DNA from: Planctomycetota bacterium
GTDB lineage: Bacteria; Planctomycetota; Planctomycetia; Pirellulales; PALSA-1355
Direction of reading: 5' to 3'
Assembly (NCBI GenBank): GCA_003389325.1
Contig: QQVE01000046.1
Span: 62,001 to 126,000, forward strand
DNA: 64,000 nucleotides
In this document: positions 60,993 to 64,000 of the stretch, one piece after another
Layout: each line of letters opens with the position of its first letter
How positions within the stretch are numbered: position 1 is the stretch's first letter
Notes under the pieces: generated by a model
What the model saw: only the letters and a program-made list of their open reading frames with translations
The model's database searches: none
What the model was told of the DNA's origin: nothing
Translations under genes and position numbers: made by a program

Positions 60993-63071
60993 CTACGACT
61001 TGGTCGACGGCGGTCCGGCAAGCGCTTCGACCGCGGCAATGCCATCGGCCCGGCCGCACACCGGCGCCTGGCACGCGAAGTTTTCACACACGAACACCGC
61101 CGGCGGATCGCCGGTAAGAGCCTTGCCTTCGAACAGCGGATCGAGCGGACCGCCCGTGCCCGCGCCGGGACTGCGGCAAGCCACCACGCGATCGGCGATA
61201 TAGTGGTTCGCTAGCGCCCTGAGCACTTCGGCAGTATCCTTTTCGGCGGGGTCGCCCAAGATTACGATCTCGGGCGTGGGGCCCAGCACCATGTCAAGGG
61301 CCAGCAGCATCTGGCTCGCCGCTCGAGGCGCCTGCTCGATCAGCGGCGCTGTAGCCCGCATCGTGCCCTCGGCGGCTTCCAGATACGCGTGCTTGCCGGT
61401 CAGCTTGCCCAACCGCACCAGCGCCAACGCGGCCATGGCGTTGCCGCTGGGCACGGCGTTGTCCTGCATGTCCTTTTGCCGGGTGATCAACGCTTCGTGG
61501 TCGCTGGCCGTGTAGTAGAACCCGCCCCGCATCGGATCGACGAACCGCTCGAGCAGCGCATCGGCCAGCGAGGCGGCCTCGCTTACGAAACGCTCGTCGA
61601 AGGTGGCCTCGTAGAGGCTTACCAGGGCGTTGGCCAGGCAGGCGTAGTCGTCCAGGTAGGCATCGAGCCGGGCTTCGCCGCCGCGCCAGGTGTGCAGCAA
61701 CCCGCCGTCCTCGCGCCGCAAATCCGTCAGCAGGAACTCAGCGGCTCGCCGGGCCGTTTCCAAATAGCGCGGCTCTTCCAACACGCCCGCGGCCTGCGCC
61801 AGCGCGTCGATCATCAGACCGTTCCAGGCCACCAGCACCTTGTCGTCCAGTCCCGGGTGCACGCGTTTCTCGCGCTCTGCCAACAACAGCGCCCGGCCGT
61901 CGGCCAGCTCGCGCTCCAGCTCGTTCACGTCGCGCTCGAGCACGATCGCGCATTCGTCCAGCGGACGCGGCCGGTTCAGAATGCTCTTGCCCTCGAAGTT
62001 GCCCCCCGGCTTCACGTCGTACACGTAGCAGAACGCAGCGGCGGCGTCGGCGGTGAGAATGTTCTCGATTTCTTCGGGCGTCCACACGAAGAACTTGCCC
62101 TCCACCCCTTCGCTATCGGCGTCCTGCGTGCTGTAGAAGCCGCCGGCCGGGTCGGTCATCTCGCGCAGCACGTAGTCGCACGTCTCGCGCGCCACGCGGG
62201 CGTAACCGTCGTCGCCGGTGATCAGGTACGCATCCAGGTAGCACGGCACCAACAGGGCGTTGTCGTAAAGCATCTTCTCGAAGTGCGGCACGAGCCACCG
62301 CTCGTCGGTCGAGTAGCGATGGAACCCGCCGCCGAGATGGTCGTAGATGCCGCCGGCAGCCATCTTGTCGAGCGTGTGCGTGATGACGTGCAGCGTCTGC
62401 GGGTCGCGGTCGCGAAACCATTCGTGGGCCAACAGCCGCAGGTCCATTGGGTGCGGAAACTTAGGCGCGCCGCCAAAGCCGCCGTGAACGTGATCGAAGC
62501 TGCGCATCACGGCCGACGCGCCGCGATCCACCAGCGCCCGATTCAACTCGCCGGTGGCGGCCGGACCGGCGGCAATGGCCGCCAGGTGATCGGTGAGCGA
62601 TTGGGCCTGTTCCACGGCCTGCCCGCGGCGATTCTGCCAGGCATCGGCCACGGCCGCCAGCACCTGGTCGAAGCCGGGCATGCCCATCCGCGAGCTGGGC
62701 GGCCAGTAGGTGCCGCCGAAAAACGGCTTCAGCTCCGGCGTGAGAAACACCGACATCGGCCAGCCGCCGCGGCCCGTCATGAGCTGCACGGCGTTCATGT
62801 AGATCTGGTCCAGATCGGGGCGCTCCTCGCGGTCGACCTTCACGCACACGAAGTGCTCGTTCATCAGCTTCGCGATCTGTGCGTCCTCGAAGCTCTCGTG
62901 CTCCATCACGTGGCACCAGTGGCAGGCCGAGTAGCCGATCGACAGAAACACCGGCTTCTCTTCCCGCTTGGCCCGCTCGAGCGCTTCGGGCCCCCACGGA
63001 TACCAGTCGACCGGATTCTCCGCGTGCTGCAACAGATACGGGCTCGTTTCCCCGGCAAGGCGATTGGGCAT
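60993..63071 (-). CDS. YyaL/SPATA20-type thioredoxin-domain protein (DUF255)
   Basis: This is a 692-residue protein from ATG 63071. The N-terminal thioredoxin-like domain (about 1-165) has [14 protein letters not shown] with the CxxC pair, followed by [12 protein letters not shown] and [14 protein letters not shown]. The C-terminal part (about 190-690) is an (alpha/alpha)6 barrel, as in GlcNAc 2-epimerase-like proteins ([37 protein letters not shown]). The biochemical role of the family is unknown; a nucleoside-diphosphate-sugar or redox role has been suggested. No ribosome binding site is seen; the repeat at 63075-63214 runs up to the start codon. Confidence 0.92.
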   Translation of the reverse strand: MPNRLAGETSPYLLQHAENPVDWYPWGPEALERAKREEKPVFLSIGYSACHWCHVMEHESFEDAQIAKLMNEHFVCVKVDREERPDLDQIYMNAVQLMTGRGGWPMSVFLTPELKPFFGGTYWPPSSRMGMPGFDQVLAAVADAWQNRRGQAVEQAQSLTDHLAAIAAGPAATGELNRALVDRGASAVMRSFDHVHGGFGGAPKFPHPMDLRLLAHEWFRDRDPQTLHVITHTLDKMAAGGIYDHLGGGFHRYSTDERWLVPHFEKMLYDNALLVPCYLDAYLITGDDGYARVARETCDYVLREMTDPAGGFYSTQDADSEGVEGKFFVWTPEEIENILTADAAAAFCYVYDVKPGGNFEGKSILNRPRPLDECAIVLERDVNELERELADGRALLLAEREKRVHPGLDDKVLVAWNGLMIDALAQAAGVLEEPRYLETARRAAEFLLTDLRREDGGLLHTWRGGEARLDAYLDDYACLANALVSLYEATFDERFVSEAASLADALLERFVDPMRGGFYYTASDHEALITRQKDMQDNAVPSGNAMAALALVRLGKLTGKHAYLEAAEGTMRATAPLIEQAPRAASQMLLALDMVLGPTPEIVILGDPAEKDTAEVLRALANHYIADRVVACRSPGAGTGGPLDPLFEGKALTGDPPAVFVCENFACQAPVCGRADGIAAVEALAGPPSTKS

Positions 63072-63074
63072 GAT

Positions 63075-63214
63075 GTAGTAGTCAGTGTCTAGTGGTCAGT
63101 GCTCAGTCGAACGCGGTGAGGCTTCTTCGTGGGTTCCGTCCTCTCGGTAAGGGCGAGTCGCACGCTTGATCGCCTTGCCTTTTACTGGCCACTGACCACT
63201 GGCCACTGACCACT
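63075..63214. repeat. intergenic inverted repeat of GTCAGTG-type units
   Basis: GTAGTAGTCAGTGTCTAGTG and GTCAGTG copies at 63075-63105 are matched by the inverted ACTGGCCACTGACCACTGGCC and CCACTGACCACTAC at 63184-63214, separated by about 80 bp. The right arm reaches the stop codon of panB. The two arms could pair, so the element may end panB transcription or belong to a dispersed repeat family. Confidence 0.5.
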
Positions 63215-64000
63215 ACTTAAACGTCTGTTCCGGCGTGGGAAACTCGCCGGAGCGGACGTCATCGCGGAAGCGGGTCACGGCTTGCTCGATGGTCGAGCCG
63301 AGGTTGGCGTAGTGCTTGACGAACTTGGGCACGCGGCCGATGGTCAGGCCCAACAGGTCGTAGGTCACGAGGATCTGGCCGTCGCAGCCGGCGCCCGCGC
63401 CGATTCCGATCGTGGGAACGCGCAAGCGCTTCGAGATCCGCTCGGCCACGCCGGCGGGAATGCACTCCAGCACGACGGCGAAGGCGCCCGCCTGCTCGGC
63501 CGAGAGCGCGTCGGCCATCAGGCGGTCTTCGTCGCGCTGCACTTTGTACCCGCCGAGTTGATGCACGCTTTGCGGTCGCAGGCCGCAGTGGGCCATCACC
63601 GGAATGCCGGCGGCCACGAGCGCCGCGATCGTGGCGGCCTCGTCGCTGCCGCCTTCGAGCTTCACCGCCTGGCAGCGGGTTTCCTTCAGGATGCGGCCGG
63701 CATTCTCCACTGCCTTGTACGGACCCAGGTGATAACTGGGAAACGGCATGTCGACCACGACCAGGGCGTGCTCGGCGGCGCGGCCGACCATCTCGGCGTG
63801 GTAGATCATCTCATCGAGCGTGACCGGCAGCGTCGTGCTGTGGCCCTGCACGACCATCGACATGGTGTCGCCGACCAACAGCCCCTCGACCAGCGGGTCG
63901 ATCAGCCGGGCCATCGTGTAGTCGTAGGCGGTGAGCATCGTGATCTTTTGCCCGGCAGCCTTGAGCGACTGGAACTTGAGGATCGAAATCCGTGAATCGT
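63213..64000 (-). CDS. panB: 3-methyl-2-oxobutanoate hydroxymethyltransferase, 5' end outside window
   Basis: 262 residues are visible and the frame is open to the edge (it reads SILKFQSLKAAGQKITMLTAYD, so only about 10 residues are missing). PanB uses methylenetetrahydrofolate to make ketopantoate, the first committed step of pantothenate synthesis. Conserved segments: LVGDTMSMVVQGHSTTLPVTLDEM, DMPFPSYHLG, MAHCGLRPQSVHQLGG, VLECIPAGVAERIS and TIGIGAGAGCDGQILV. The enzyme forms decamers in the cytoplasm. The stop lies inside the intergenic repeat. Confidence 0.96.
   Translation of the reverse strand, partial: DSRISILKFQSLKAAGQKITMLTAYDYTMARLIDPLVEGLLVGDTMSMVVQGHSTTLPVTLDEMIYHAEMVGRAAEHALVVVDMPFPSYHLGPYKAVENAGRILKETRCQAVKLEGGSDEAATIAALVAAGIPVMAHCGLRPQSVHQLGGYKVQRDEDRLMADALSAEQAGAFAVVLECIPAGVAERISKRLRVPTIGIGAGAGCDGQILVTYDLLGLTIGRVPKFVKHYANLGSTIEQAVTRFRDDVRSGEFPTPEQTFK

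Noticed and set aside
1..64000. tRNA, rRNA, CRISPR array, insertion sequence or prophage genes
   Set aside because: By eye I found no cloverleaf, no spaced direct repeats of the CRISPR kind, no transposase or integrase motifs; a tRNAscan or ISfinder search was not possible.

Overview
The window is GC-rich, densely coded DNA that looks like a chromosomal segment from a planctomycete (Planctomycetota, probably Pirellulales-like). The case is circumstantial and no marker gene is present. It rests on a PVC-type dehydrogenase/HEAT/cytochrome c giant, a DUF1501 protein, a DUF1080 plus Tat-exported Gfo/Idh/MocA pair, a sialidase-ChbG operon, many secreted or lipoprotein products, short Ser/Glu/Pro-rich low-complexity tails, and frequent GTG/TTG starts. 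I saw no tRNA, rRNA, CRISPR array, insertion sequence or phage module.

Layout. 1-1.7 kb: two minus-strand ORFs in the same frame, separated by one stop codon inside a small inverted repeat; the distal one runs off the window. 1.9-6.9 kb: a 1679-residue secreted multidomain protein. 7-13.2 kb: mscL with a zinc ribbon, a DUF4105-like lipoprotein, a secreted isoaspartyl methyltransferase, an aminotransferase/omega-amidase pair and a secreted esterase, closed by a bidirectional terminator. 13.3-20.4 kb (all minus): a small secreted protein, the DUF1080 and Gfo/Idh pair, a hemerythrin, an FHA-GAF-PP2C phosphatase and a DUF1501 protein. 21-29 kb: a hydrolytic island with a ceramidase-like enzyme, a penicillin acylase fused to an esterase, an HGSNAT-like membrane protein, and a sialidase plus ChbG/YdjC deacetylase operon. 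29.2-32.9 kb: two complete ATPase+permease ABC pairs facing each other. 33.1-36.5 kb: a lipoprotein, a PilZ-like membrane protein, a transglutaminase-like protein and a BON-domain protein.

36.4-50.9 kb is one long minus-strand type II secretion operon in the order gspE-F-G-H-I-J-K, then PilM/PilN-like (GspL), then a PilO/GspM-like protein whose C terminus looks like GspC/PilP, then a very large secretin gspD and a lipoprotein. Next to it lies the most unusual gene of the window: a 1742-residue exported protein (52216-57444, TTG start) made almost entirely of about 20 secretin-type N-domain (NolW/KH-like) repeats with no secretin pore domain. Part of it is a 399-bp tandem DNA repeat. A MarR-family gene diverges from it. 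The window ends with a MazG-like pyrophosphohydrolase, a pseudo-receiver protein, larC, a YyaL/SPATA20-type thioredoxin-domain protein and a 5'-truncated panB.

How it fits together. The secretion operon could export the many signal-peptide enzymes encoded nearby (esterases, acylase, ceramidase, sialidase, deacetylases). The giant repeat protein could be a periplasmic scaffold or secretin partner. Both ideas are inference from domain content and location.
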